Below are positions 8,875 to 17,560 of a DNA stretch of 64,000 nucleotides, in pieces. The number at the start of each line of letters is the position of its first letter. The first letter of the stretch is position 1. The DNA is taken from assembly GCA_030528325.1 (NCBI GenBank), contig JAUMZD010000001.1, forward strand, positions 9,370-73,369, written 5' to 3'. The notes under the pieces are model-generated. The model was given only the letters and a program-made list of their open reading frames with translations, did no database searches and was not told where the DNA came from. This DNA is from Lautropia sp. (GTDB lineage Bacteria > Pseudomonadota > Gammaproteobacteria > Burkholderiales > Burkholderiaceae_E). The translations under genes and the position numbers were made by a program.

Positions 8875-8962
8875 GACTCGCGAAGGCGAAAATCGGCCCC
8901 ACCAAGCAACGTTTGCGCCCGATTCACCGCCCCATAGCCCGAGCCATGGGGCAAGAGATACG
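8859..8962 (+). repeat. Dispersed CTAG-type repeat, copy overlapping a gene end
   Basis: GGAGCTTGGGCGGTAAG and the following TCGCGAAGGCGAAAATCGG align with the complete element at 59410-59578. The alignment continues through the internal hairpin (CCCCATAGCC...CCATGGGG) and ends near GGGCAAGAGA. The TAA within GGCGGTAAG is the stop codon of the glycosyltransferase. The outer CTA and the right half are missing. Confidence 0.85.
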
Positions 8963-9210
8963 CCTGTTCTGCCGGTTCTGTCTGTCCCTGTCTGTTTCTG
9001 CCGGTGCCTGACACCGGCCATGTACCTGTTCCCCCACGATGGCGTTCCGGCGATTTTTTTCGCAGCGGCCGACAGACGGTCGCCCTTGTGGCGCCGATCA
9101 TCACATCATCCATACAGGGGGATTATCAGAACGATTGACGCAAATGATATGTTGCGCCGCACATAAACCCTATTCATTTAACGCTCACCCGCCCTGACTC
9201 CAATAAAAAC

Positions 9211-9261
9211 AAAGCGTTACGCCTTAAACAGGGGTCTTTCACCAGCGGCGAAACGCTTTTT
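9211..9261. terminator. Strong hairpin with T-runs on both strands
   Basis: AAAGCGTT-A-CGCC (9211-9223) pairs with GGCG-A-AACGCTTT (9247-9259), a 12-bp stem with one A/A mismatch and a 23-nt loop. Five Ts follow on the plus strand (9257-9261) and a GTTTTTATT follows on the minus strand. It looks like a bidirectional intrinsic terminator, but no clear gene ends here on either strand. The surrounding 9035-9300 stretch is unusually AT-rich and otherwise empty. Confidence 0.55.
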
Positions 9262-9307
9262 CACCAACATCATGGCCTCAGAAGACAATTTTTTTGACAA
9301 CAGCTTG

Positions 9308-9336
9308 TTGCATTGCCACAGGCCTTTTCCTATAAT
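9308..9336 (+). promoter_or_regulatory. Sigma-70 promoter of small RNA candidate
   Basis: -35 TTGCAT (9308-9313) and a perfect -10 TATAAT (9331-9336) are separated by exactly 17 bp. They are followed within 70 bp by a perfect intrinsic terminator. No open reading frame with a ribosome-binding site fits between them. Confidence 0.7.
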
Positions 9337-9342
9337 GGCTCC

Positions 9343-9403
9343 TGTCTCCTCCACCTCCTCCTTTGGTGGATTAGCCCGCACGCTTATCCGTGCGGGCTTT
9401 TTT
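9343..9403 (+). ncRNA. Small RNA candidate with anti-Shine-Dalgarno loop
   Basis: A transcript of about 60 nt is predicted, from the promoter at 9308-9336 to the T-run at 9398-9403. The 5' hairpin has a 6-bp stem, TCCACC (9350-9355) with GGTGGA (9365-9370). Its 9-nt loop is UCCUCCUUU, which resembles the 16S rRNA anti-Shine-Dalgarno sequence. The 3' hairpin is a perfect 10-bp stem AGCCCGCACG/CGTGCGGGCT with loop CTTATC, followed by six Ts, a textbook terminator. CCUCC-bearing loops are known from several families of trans-acting sRNAs that block ribosome-binding sites, so regulation of translation is a reasonable inference. The exact family is not recognised. Confidence 0.65.
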
Positions 9404-9640
9404 CGTTTCAGGGCCTGCATTTTCTGCTCCCTATTCTGCCCCCCATTTACCGGCACAGCCGCCGTCATCCCCTGTTCTCTTTCCGGCATGAAAATCCGCC
9501 AAAACGGAACATCAGCTGAAAGAGCCCGACGCGCCCCGATACGGGATGCAGGGCAAGGCGGCATGGGTCGTCAATAGGGGGGCTATTGACGACCCAGCCA
9601 ACGCAGGCATGCGCCCGTGTCGGAGATGCACCGTCCGCGT

Positions 9641-9660
9641 GGACTTGTTCAGAGTATCCC
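9641..9660 (+). repeat. 20-bp repeat, IS-end-like
   Basis: GGACTTGTTCAGAGTATCCC occurs here and, inverted and identical, at 21569-21588. The sequence resembles terminal inverted repeats of IS5-type elements, but no transposase is near either copy. Confidence 0.6.
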
Positions 9661-9763
9661 CAGTACTGCCCGCGAGCAGTCATGCGCTCCGGCTCGTGTC
9701 ATGTCCGGCGCTCTTTTGGTAATCTTTGTCGAAGCCATCGAAGCTGAAGCGGACAAGACTGCC

Positions 9764-10261
9764 ATGAAACCTACCCAAGCCTCCCTGCCTACCGCCCGAA
9801 CCCGCACGCCGATACTCGGTCTGATCACCGCACTCACCGCCCTGACACTGGGCCTTGCAGCCAGCACCAGCCACGCCGATGACAGGGGGATCGGCGCCGC
9901 GCAGCCGGCACCTGCCGGCCAGTCCCGATCCGACATGGACAGGGGGCAACGCGCCGATACCCTGAAGAACAGGGAAAGAAACCTGGATAGCAACGCGAAT
10001 TCTGCAGAGAAAGCCGGAAAGGCCATCTCCCCGGACTCTGGCAGGAACGCTCGCGATGGCGCGAAACGTGCCGCCAAGCTCGATCTGAACAGCGCCACGG
10101 AAGCCGAACTGGCCTCATTGCCCGGCATCGGGCCCGCCCGCGCCAAAGCGATCATCAAGGGCCGCCCCTACTCGGGCAAGGATGAGCTGCTTCGCAAGAA
10201 GATCGTGCCAGCCAACGTCTACAACAGCATCAAGGATCAGGTGATCGCTCACCAGCGCTGA
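9764..10261 (+). CDS. Secreted ComEA-like helix-hairpin-helix protein
   Basis: 165 residues from the ATG at 9764. The frame is open back to 9617, but the signal peptide only makes sense from here. MKPTQAS is followed by a hydrophobic core LGLITALTALTLGLA and a predicted cleavage after SHA. A polar, charged linker (about 40-105) leads to a C-terminal HhH module: DLNSATEAELASLPGIGPARAKAIIKG, then YSGKDELLRKKIVPANVYNSIKDQV. This is the ComEA type that binds double-stranded DNA in the periplasm during uptake. The stand-alone, linker-rich form is also common for proteins of unknown role, so competence is only a possibility. The pseudouridine synthase gene starts 15 bp downstream. Confidence 0.8.
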   Translation: MKPTQASLPTARTRTPILGLITALTALTLGLAASTSHADDRGIGAAQPAPAGQSRSDMDRGQRADTLKNRERNLDSNANSAEKAGKAISPDSGRNARDGAKRAAKLDLNSATEAELASLPGIGPARAKAIIKGRPYSGKDELLRKKIVPANVYNSIKDQVIAHQR

Positions 10262-10276
10262 CCCCTTTCTTCCCTC

Positions 10277-11335
10277 ATGTCACGTCTCAAACTGCAACCG
10301 GCCCGCCCCCCGGGCCCCACATCCGCCCAGACAGCCAGGACGGATGCCGGACGGCGCCGTCCCCGGACGCGCACCGACACACGGCAGGATCAGCCGCCTC
10401 CTTCCCGGAAGGGCCGCGCCCGCCCCGAGGCAGGCCACCGGGCGGCACCTGCAACGGGCCAGGGCCCCGGGCAGCGCCCGGGTGCAGGCCGACGCCCTGC
10501 CGACCCATCGCCCCAGGCCAGGGCCCGCACGGCTTTCGTCCGCACACCGGCCGGACAACCGGCCGGCACGCCCCATCCTGACGGGGAGCGCCTGAACAAG
10601 TATCTGGCAGCCCAGGGGACCTGTTCGCGCCGTGAGGCCGATGAATGGATCAGCCGGGGCTGGATCCACATCAATGGCGAACCGGCCCAGATGGGTCAGC
10701 GTGTGCAGCCCGGCGACCGGGTGGAGGTGCGAAAGGAGGCCGCCCGGCAACAGCAGGAACAGGTCACGATCCTGCTGCACAAGCCGGTCGGTTATGTCAG
10801 CGGACAGGCCGAGAAGGGCTACCAGCCGGCAGTCGTGCTGATCAGCGAGCAGAGCCGGTGGGCCGGGGACACGCTGCCCCGGCGCTTCGACCGCCGGCAG
10901 CTTCGCGGGCTGGCCGTGGCCGGACGGCTCGATATCGATTCGGTGGGTCTGCTCGTGCTGACGCAGGATGGCCGGATCGCCCGGCAACTGATCGGCGAGG
11001 ATTCCGGCATCAGCAAGGAGTATCTGGTACGGGTGCGCCATGGCAGCATCGAACGGGACGTGCAGTCGGCCTTTCCGACCGAGCAGCTGGCGAGGCTCCG
11101 ACACGGGCTGTCACTGGATGGCAAGGCGCTGAAACCGGCCGAGGTCAGCTGGCAGAACCCGGAACAACTGCGCTTCGTGCTGCGCGAAGGCCGGCACCGC
11201 CAGATCCGCCGGATGTGCGAGCTGGTCGGTCTGACCGTCACCGGCCTGAAGCGCATCCGCGTCGGCCAGATCAGGCTGGGCGACCTGCCAGCCGGCCAGT
11301 GGCGCTATCTGCGCCCGGATGAACGATTCAGCTGA
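10277..11335 (+). CDS. RluB/RluF-type 23S rRNA pseudouridine synthase
   Basis: 352 residues. The first ~100 residues are an Arg/Pro/Thr/Gln-rich disordered extension. An S4 RNA-binding domain follows (about 102-155: RLNKYLAAQGTCSRREADEWI...GDRVEVRK). The catalytic RsuA-like domain has LLHKPVGYVSG, the catalytic-Asp motif GRLDIDSVGLLVLTQDG and the conserved REGRHRQIRRMCELVGLTVTGLKRIRVG. The family isomerises uridines in 23S rRNA (RluF at 2604, RluB at 2605) or 16S rRNA. The domain order and the spacing of the LLVLTQDG motif favour RluF, but I cannot separate it from RluB with certainty. Pro/Ala/Arg-rich extensions also occur on other proteins in this window. Confidence 0.85.
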   Translation: MSRLKLQPARPPGPTSAQTARTDAGRRRPRTRTDTRQDQPPPSRKGRARPEAGHRAAPATGQGPGQRPGAGRRPADPSPQARARTAFVRTPAGQPAGTPHPDGERLNKYLAAQGTCSRREADEWISRGWIHINGEPAQMGQRVQPGDRVEVRKEAARQQQEQVTILLHKPVGYVSGQAEKGYQPAVVLISEQSRWAGDTLPRRFDRRQLRGLAVAGRLDIDSVGLLVLTQDGRIARQLIGEDSGISKEYLVRVRHGSIERDVQSAFPTEQLARLRHGLSLDGKALKPAEVSWQNPEQLRFVLREGRHRQIRRMCELVGLTVTGLKRIRVGQIRLGDLPAGQWRYLRPDERFS

Positions 11336-11445
11336 GGCGCCCGACAGCCGCCAGAACAGAAGCCCAAACCGGCAGGCCCAGGGGCGGCAGTCCCGGCGGC
11401 ACCAGACGATCGACAAGCTCAGGCGCTCATCGCCCGTCAGGACGC

Positions 11446-14400
11446 TCAGAAGCTGGGAGCCTGGGCAGACCCCTGCGCGCCATAGCCGCCCATGCCTTCG
11501 GCAGCCTGTGACAATGCAGAGGCCGGTGCCATCGGCGCCGTTGCGCCGCCCGCATCGGGGCGCGCGCCCACACGCACCAGAGCCTCGAAGTCGGCCAGAC
11601 TCATCGGAGCCCCCAGTGCCTGCCCCTGGGCATAGTCGACGCCCATCGCTTCGAGCACCGGCAGCACCGCATCCGACTGGACCGATTTGGCGATACTGGC
11701 AATCCCCAGCTCCTGTGCCAGCACGGCCAGCGTGCGCATCACGGCCTGACCGCTTCCCTGCCGGACCAGCGATTCGGTGAAGCTGCCATCCATCTTCAGA
11801 TAGCTGGCGCCAATCTCGCTGATGGCGTTCAGGTTGATGAAGCCGGCACCCACGTTGTCGAGCGCTGCCCGCACACCCAGCTGGCGCAAGGTGCCGATCA
11901 GGCGCTTCATCATGTAGCCATCCTGCATGGCGACCACTTCATTGATCTCCAGCACCAGCTTCGAGGCCACATGCTGATGGCGGCGCACCTGACCGATCAG
12001 CTGATTCTTGAACGCCTCGTCACTGAGCGCTTCGGCCGACAGGTTCACCGAGATGAAGTCCAGTGCGCGAAACTCACGTTCGTTCTTCTGCAGCCAGCGC
12101 AGGCTCTCGATCAGCACCCAGCGATCGATGGTCGCCATTTCACCCCGATGAACCGCGGCTTCGATCAGATTCGTCGGCGAGCGCAACGCACCATCGGGCA
12201 TGCGGTGACGCAGCAGGATCTCGCCGCCCAGGCGGTTGCCATCACCCAGGCCCACCACCGGCTGGATCGCCAGCTCGAAATCGCTGAACTCCTTGGTCTT
12301 GCGCAGACGGTCCAGCACCTCGATCTCGACCTGCTGACGCTCCCGCTCCTGCCCCTGGTCGCCCTCTTCCATGATCACGACCTGGTTGCGCCCCTTGCGC
12401 TTGGCCTCACGACAGGCATTGTCGGCTGCATTGATCAGGGCACGGCTGCTCTGGCCCGGCAGCGCACGGCACAGACCGATACTGGCCGTGACGGCAAAGC
12501 GCTTCGGCGCGATCTCGAACGGCCTGCCGGCAATCGCATCCAGGGCCCTGTAAGCCTGCAGACGATGGGGTGGATCGTTGGCGCTCAGCAGCAGCGCGAA
12601 CTCGTCCCCTCCCATCCGGGCGATCTCCACCTGATCGCCGAGACGCTTGCGAAGCCGCTGCACCACATCCCGCAGCACCGCATCACCAGCCTGGTGGCCG
12701 AATACATCGTTCAGCACCTTGAAGCGATCGAGATCCACGTAGCAGACGGCCAGATGTTCGGCGCGCGCCGGATCGCTCAGACAGCTTTCGATCCGGCGAT
12801 CCAGCCCGTGACGGTTCAGTGCGCCCGTCAGCTTGTCATGCTGCGACTCGTAGATCAGATGCGACTCGGCCTGCTTCAGTGCCGTCACATCGGTCAGGCT
12901 CACGTCATAACCGGTCGCGGTTCGCTGGGCCTGCACACGCAGCCAGCGGTGTGTGCCGTCGCCACGCAGCAACCAGACGAAATCGGCCTCGTCGAAGCTG
13001 CTCAGATCCTGCTGGATGCGCTCACGCAGCTCATCCGGGAACGCGGCATTCAGCGCCATCAGCGTGTCGGCATCGACCCGTTCCTGTGTCGCCATCGACA
13101 TGGCAGCACCCGCGCTGCCCGCCTCCGCACCCGGTTGCGCGTCCGCCGCCCCCGACAGGGCCGCCAAGCCGGCCTCTGCCTTCACCGGCACATCGAAAAG
13201 CCGCGACGACACCTCGTTGTAACGCTCGATATGGGCATTGTGATCGAAGGACAGCAGACCGATCGGAATGGTCTTGTAGGTTTCCTGATAACGGTCGAGC
13301 GCATCCTTCGTGGCTTCCTGCGATTTCAGCTCCTTCGAGCGTTCCCGGGCCAGATAGCCGATCACGGCCGTCGAGGCATTCATGATGGCCAGCAGCGTGG
13401 TCGATTGCAGATCCAGCCACGGAAACGGTGCCTTCGTCACACCCAGCAGGTACAGCAGCGTGTTGCCAGCGGCCAGGCCGTCGAGAAGCGGTGTGCACAG
13501 ATACCAGACCGACATCATCGACACCCGATGGCGAAGATTCACCACGGCCAGCCCGACGACCGTCACGATGACCGCCCCCGCCACCAGATACAGCAGCGCC
13601 TGGAACACTTCGAGTGGCAGCAGGCCGGCCACGGCCAGTGAGAACACACCGACCACGGCCATGCCGTGCATCCAGGCCCCGAAACGCCGCCCCTTCAGCC
13701 GGTATTCCATCAGCCCCCACATCAGCATCAGGCTGGCCGACGCAAGCGACATCTGCGCGACCTGATCCAGCGCCGTGCCGATCACGCCGCCCATCGAGGT
13801 GCCCAGCCAGTAATGCAGATAACCGCCAGCCGACATCAGATACGCCGCACGGGCGCCCATCCAGAATGCCAGCAGACGCACCACCGGGATATGCATCAAC
13901 TGCCCGGCCACGAAAGAGGCCATTGCCAGCAGAACCAGGATGCTGCCCAGCATCGTGCCCTGCTGTTCGATCTGACGCTGCGCCTCGATGAAACGGGTAC
14001 TGTCCCACAGGTTCAGGGCGAGCGCCGGGCCGGTACTGGAGAGCTCCAGCCGCAGCACCAGCGTCAGGTCATGTTCACCACTGAAACGGCGATGCCCGGC
14101 CGGCAGCGGCAACGGCAGCTCGGGCAGCACGATCGAATAGCCCGGCAGGGCGCGGGCCGCATGCACGGGCTCCAGATCGTGGCTGAAATGAGAATACAGC
14201 AGCGCCTGACCGAACTCGTCCAGCACGACCGCATCGCCCTCCAGGATCGAACGGTTGGCCAGATGCAGGATGCGCGTGCGCTCGACCGTGTCTGCCGGAA
14301 TGCGGGCCAGCACCCAGAGGGTTTTGAGGCTGGACGGCTGTCCGCCCAGTGGCGTGGCCTGCTCCCGCAATGGCCCCAGCACGTTCGCCAGCTCATTGAA

Positions 14401-14589
14401 GTTCTTGGAAGAGGCCAGAATCTTGTAAGGCAACACCTGATCAGGCTTGGAATAAGCCATCGGATAGGCGAATAGCCAGACCAGGTAAGAGACCATGATC
14501 AGCAGCAGAACCCAGCCAGCCAACTGGCGGGACCCGCTCAGCCGTTGCTTCCGTTGTGGATTCTGACTCACTTCCGCTCCCGGGGTCAC
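11446..14589 (-). CDS. 7TM-PAS-GGDEF-EAL signalling protein (degenerate EAL)
   Basis: 1047 residues from a GTG at 14589 with an AGGTGG ribosome-binding site. Order: membrane helix (about 20-42); ~160-residue periplasmic domain; a 7TMR-DISM-like block of seven helices (about 205-415); PAS (about 435-570); GGDEF (about 590-750) with the intact motif in ARMGGDEFALLL; and EAL (about 775-1020). The GGDEF site looks competent for cyclic di-GMP synthesis, without a canonical RxxD inhibitory site at the usual spacing. The EAL domain departs from consensus: EILLR for EALLR, LDNVGAGF for LDDFGTGY, and IAKSVQ for IAEGVE. The second metal-binding Asp and a catalytic-site Glu are therefore missing and phosphodiesterase activity is unlikely. 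The EAL domain may instead act as a regulatory or binding module. The ligand of the periplasmic domain is unknown. Confidence 0.88.
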   Translation of the reverse strand: MTPGAEVSQNPQRKQRLSGSRQLAGWVLLLIMVSYLVWLFAYPMAYSKPDQVLPYKILASSKNFNELANVLGPLREQATPLGGQPSSLKTLWVLARIPADTVERTRILHLANRSILEGDAVVLDEFGQALLYSHFSHDLEPVHAARALPGYSIVLPELPLPLPAGHRRFSGEHDLTLVLRLELSSTGPALALNLWDSTRFIEAQRQIEQQGTMLGSILVLLAMASFVAGQLMHIPVVRLLAFWMGARAAYLMSAGGYLHYWLGTSMGGVIGTALDQVAQMSLASASLMLMWGLMEYRLKGRRFGAWMHGMAVVGVFSLAVAGLLPLEVFQALLYLVAGAVIVTVVGLAVVNLRHRVSMMSVWYLCTPLLDGLAAGNTLLYLLGVTKAPFPWLDLQSTTLLAIMNASTAVIGYLARERSKELKSQEATKDALDRYQETYKTIPIGLLSFDHNAHIERYNEVSSRLFDVPVKAEAGLAALSGAADAQPGAEAGSAGAAMSMATQERVDADTLMALNAAFPDELRERIQQDLSSFDEADFVWLLRGDGTHRWLRVQAQRTATGYDVSLTDVTALKQAESHLIYESQHDKLTGALNRHGLDRRIESCLSDPARAEHLAVCYVDLDRFKVLNDVFGHQAGDAVLRDVVQRLRKRLGDQVEIARMGGDEFALLLSANDPPHRLQAYRALDAIAGRPFEIAPKRFAVTASIGLCRALPGQSSRALINAADNACREAKRKGRNQVVIMEEGDQGQERERQQVEIEVLDRLRKTKEFSDFELAIQPVVGLGDGNRLGGEILLRHRMPDGALRSPTNLIEAAVHRGEMATIDRWVLIESLRWLQKNEREFRALDFISVNLSAEALSDEAFKNQLIGQVRRHQHVASKLVLEINEVVAMQDGYMMKRLIGTLRQLGVRAALDNVGAGFINLNAISEIGASYLKMDGSFTESLVRQGSGQAVMRTLAVLAQELGIASIAKSVQSDAVLPVLEAMGVDYAQGQALGAPMSLADFEALVRVGARPDAGGATAPMAPASALSQAAEGMGGYGAQGSAQAPSF

Positions 14590-14757
14590 TGACCACCTGT
14601 GGTTACACAGACAGAACCCCGGGGAAGACCTCCCCCTGTGTCAGGCGCTGGTCTGCGTGTCTCAAACCACGATTCGTTCACCACTCCATTGGCAAGAATA
14701 CTCATTGGCCTGACACGCAGCGACCCTGTGTCGCAGGAATGCCGCTTGTCCAGCCGC

Positions 14758-15594
14758 TCAGGAGGATGAACGGTCATCCGGACAGGATGAACGGTCGTCC
14801 GGCACCCCTGAACGGCAGGTCGCCGTGGCAGGTGCGGCGGGTGCGGCGGGCCGGTAACGCCACCGGTCCCAGGCGGCGAACACCGCTTTCGGATAAGGCT
14901 CCCGTCCACGACTGCCGTTGTAGCGGCCCAGCGCGAGGAACAGATCGCCTTTCTCGATGTCGAGATAATGGCGAAGGATGACGCATCCATAGCGGATGTT
15001 GATACGCCGGTTGAAGAGCGCATTGGCGTCGCCATTGCCCAGCACCTTCGTCCAGAACGGCATCACCTGCATGTACCCCCGGGCACCGACCGACGAAATC
15101 GCGTGCTGCCGGAAGCCGCTCTCGACCTGGATCAGCCCGAGCACCAGCTCCGGCTCGAGCCCGGCCCGCTGCGCCTCGTAGCGCACGGTACGCAGAAAGG
15201 CGCGGCGCGACTCGAAATCCGGAAAATGCCGGCGCGGCAGACGGTCGGCCATCTGCGTGAGCCACTCGATCCGCTCCTGCCGGGAGGCCCACAAGGGCTC
15301 GGACTCCAATGGTGCGGCAATGGCCCGCGACAGGGCCTGCCGAACCGCATGGGAGAGGGTTTCATAGGACTGGCCCCCGGCATGCACCACCGGTGCCATG
15401 CCGGTGAGCGCACCGCCAGCGCCCCAGAGGCCAAGGCGGCGCAACAGGGCGCCTGCACCGGCCGACGTGCCCGCGCGCGAGGCAAACGGATGAAGAACGG
15501 GGGCGGTCAGCCAGACCAGCGCCACCCGCCCAAGCCAGCGCCGCCGGCCCGGACAGGGCTGCGACGGCACCGGCGTCAACACCGGCCCTGACAT
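14758..15594 (-). CDS. Lytic transglycosylase (SLT family)
   Basis: 278 residues from MSGPVLTPVPSQ at 15594, 4 nt after the proS stop. The frame extends upstream into proS, so this start is chosen by position. An N-terminal basic segment plus hydrophobic stretch (GRVALVWLTAPVLHPFA) suggests export. The SLT catalytic block lies around residues 140-240: GLIQVESGFRQHAISSVGARGYMQVMP with the catalytic Glu in VESGF, then RYGCVILRHYL and LALGRYNGSRG. The family cleaves peptidoglycan glycan strands to form 1,6-anhydro-muropeptides, the substrates recycled through AmpD. The C-terminus ends in a duplicated PDDRSSC/PDDRSSS from a tandem ~21-bp DNA repeat. It is probably co-transcribed with proS. Confidence 0.85.
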   Translation of the reverse strand: MSGPVLTPVPSQPCPGRRRWLGRVALVWLTAPVLHPFASRAGTSAGAGALLRRLGLWGAGGALTGMAPVVHAGGQSYETLSHAVRQALSRAIAAPLESEPLWASRQERIEWLTQMADRLPRRHFPDFESRRAFLRTVRYEAQRAGLEPELVLGLIQVESGFRQHAISSVGARGYMQVMPFWTKVLGNGDANALFNRRINIRYGCVILRHYLDIEKGDLFLALGRYNGSRGREPYPKAVFAAWDRWRYRPAAPAAPATATCRSGVPDDRSSCPDDRSSS

Positions 15595-15598
15595 CGGA

Positions 15599-17368
15599 TC
15601 AGAGCGTCGGCAACAGCTTCTGCACCTCGGCCAGCGCCTCGGCCACCGGCACCTTCGTGGTTTCAAGACCACGACGCACCGTCAGCTCGAGCATCCCCTC
15701 CTTCAGGCCCCGATCGCCGACGGTGATCCGCAGCGGCACGCCGATCAGCTCCCAGTCGGCGAACATCACGCCCGGCCGCTCGTTGCGGTCATCGACGATG
15801 TACTGGATGCCAGCCGCCGCCAGTCCGGCCGCCAGCTGATCGACCGCCTCACGGACGGCTTCCGAACGCTCCAGCCCCATCGGGCAGACCACCACCTCGA
15901 AGGGGGCGATGGCCGCCGGCCAGATGATGCCCCTGTCGTCGTGATTCTGCTCGATGGCCGCCCCCAGCAGACGGGTCACACCGATGCCGTAGCAACCCAT
16001 CTTGAGCAGCTGGCTCTTGCCCTGCTCGTCGATGAAGGTGGCATTCATCGCCTCGGAATACTTGGTGCCCAGATAGAAGACGTGCCCGACCTCGATGCCG
16101 CGCTGGATGGCCAGCACACCCTTGCCGTCCGGCGACGGGTCGCCCGCCTGCACGTTGCGGATGTCGGCCACCATGACCGGGCCGCACTGGCCTTCAGGTG
16201 CCGGCTCGGGCAGATCCCGCCCCCAGTTGATGCCCCGGATGTGATAGTCGATCTCGTTGGCGCCGGCCATGAAGTCGCTCATGTTGGCCACCGTGCGGTC
16301 GATGACGATCTTCACCGGCTTTTTCGTGCCGACCGGGCCGATGTAGCCGGGCGGCGTGCCGAAGTGATCGAGAATCTCGGCCTCGGTGGCAAAGCGGAAA
16401 CCGGCGAGACCCGGGACCTTGCCCACCTTGATCTCGTTCATGCTGTGGTCGCCCCGCAACATCAGCAGCCACACCGTCACCTTCGGCGGCAGGCCTTCGC
16501 CGGCCGGCTCTTCCGTGCTCAGCACCAGTGACTTGATCGTTCTGTCGAGCGGCAGACCCAGATACTTCGCCACGTCGGCACAAGTGGCCTGACCGGGCGT
16601 ATGGATCTTTTCCATCGGCTCGGCAGGAGCGGCACGTTCGGCCCGCAGCGGCAACGCCTCGGCCAGCTCGATGTTGGCCGCGTAATCCGACTCGGGGTTG
16701 TAGACGATGGCGTCCTCGCCCGTCTCGGCGATCACCTGGAATTCATGGCTGGCCGAACCGCCGATCGAGCCGGTATCGGCCGCCACGGCGCGATAGGTGA
16801 GCCCCAGCCGGTCGAAGATGCGGACATAGGCGTCGTACATCTTCTGATAGCTGACCAGGGCCGATGCATGATCCCGGTCGAAGGAATAGGCATCCTTCAT
16901 CGTGAACTCGCGCCCCCGCATCACGCCGAAGCGCGGCCGCCGCTCGTCACGGAACTTGGTCTGGATGTGGTAGAAATTCTTCGGCAGCTGACGATAGCTG
17001 CGAAGGTCCTGACGGGCGATGTCGGTGATGACCTCTTCCGAGGTCGGCTGCAGGATGAAGTCGCGCTCATGACGATCCTTGATGCGCAGCAGCTCGGGCC
17101 CGTAGGCATCCCAGCGACCGGTTTCCATCCACAGCTCGGCCGGTTGCACCATCGGCATCAGCAGCTCGATGGCACCGGCCGCATTCATTTCCTCGCGGAT
17201 GATGTTCTCGATCCGGCGGATGATGCGAAGACCCAGCGGCATGTACGTGTAGATGCCGCCGGCCAGTTTACGGATCATGCCGGCACGCATCATCAGCTGG
17301 TGGCTGATGATCTCGGCGTCGGCCGGCGCTTCTTTGAAGGTGGGCAAGTGAAAGGCAGTGGCTTTCAT
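15599..17368 (-). CDS. proS: Prolyl-tRNA synthetase
   Basis: 589 residues, the usual length for the bacterial class II enzyme with the editing insertion. It charges tRNA-Pro with proline. Motif 1 is around [34 protein letters not shown]. Motif 2 is [26 protein letters not shown]. The YbaK-like editing insertion (about 225-400) contains [20 protein letters not shown]. Motif 3 is in [17 protein letters not shown], and the C-terminal anticodon-binding domain is about 480-589. A tRNA-Pro(CGG) gene lies elsewhere in the window at 61862. Divergent from rppH across 192 bp. Confidence 0.97.
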   Translation of the reverse strand: MKATAFHLPTFKEAPADAEIISHQLMMRAGMIRKLAGGIYTYMPLGLRIIRRIENIIREEMNAAGAIELLMPMVQPAELWMETGRWDAYGPELLRIKDRHERDFILQPTSEEVITDIARQDLRSYRQLPKNFYHIQTKFRDERRPRFGVMRGREFTMKDAYSFDRDHASALVSYQKMYDAYVRIFDRLGLTYRAVAADTGSIGGSASHEFQVIAETGEDAIVYNPESDYAANIELAEALPLRAERAAPAEPMEKIHTPGQATCADVAKYLGLPLDRTIKSLVLSTEEPAGEGLPPKVTVWLLMLRGDHSMNEIKVGKVPGLAGFRFATEAEILDHFGTPPGYIGPVGTKKPVKIVIDRTVANMSDFMAGANEIDYHIRGINWGRDLPEPAPEGQCGPVMVADIRNVQAGDPSPDGKGVLAIQRGIEVGHVFYLGTKYSEAMNATFIDEQGKSQLLKMGCYGIGVTRLLGAAIEQNHDDRGIIWPAAIAPFEVVVCPMGLERSEAVREAVDQLAAGLAAAGIQYIVDDRNERPGVMFADWELIGVPLRITVGDRGLKEGMLELTVRRGLETTKVPVAEALAEVQKLLPTL

Positions 17369-17560
17369 AGGTTCGATCTATATAATGGGCTTCATTCTAT
17401 CCAGTCGTCGGGCTGCCGCGTGTCTTTTACCATCGACAACACAACGCGCCTGACGGGCAACTGCCGTTTTTCCCTGCGCGTGTCATCGCAGTTTGCCCTG
17501 TCCTGATGGAGGATTCAACGCGCCGCGCTTTCGCCCCGTACCGCCACCCCGCCTGCTGCC

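Noticed and set aside
9217-9564. 115-codon minus-strand frame spanning the sRNA candidate
   Set aside because: No ribosome-binding site or family match. It crosses a promoter, a perfect terminator hairpin and a second strong hairpin, which fits non-coding sequence better.
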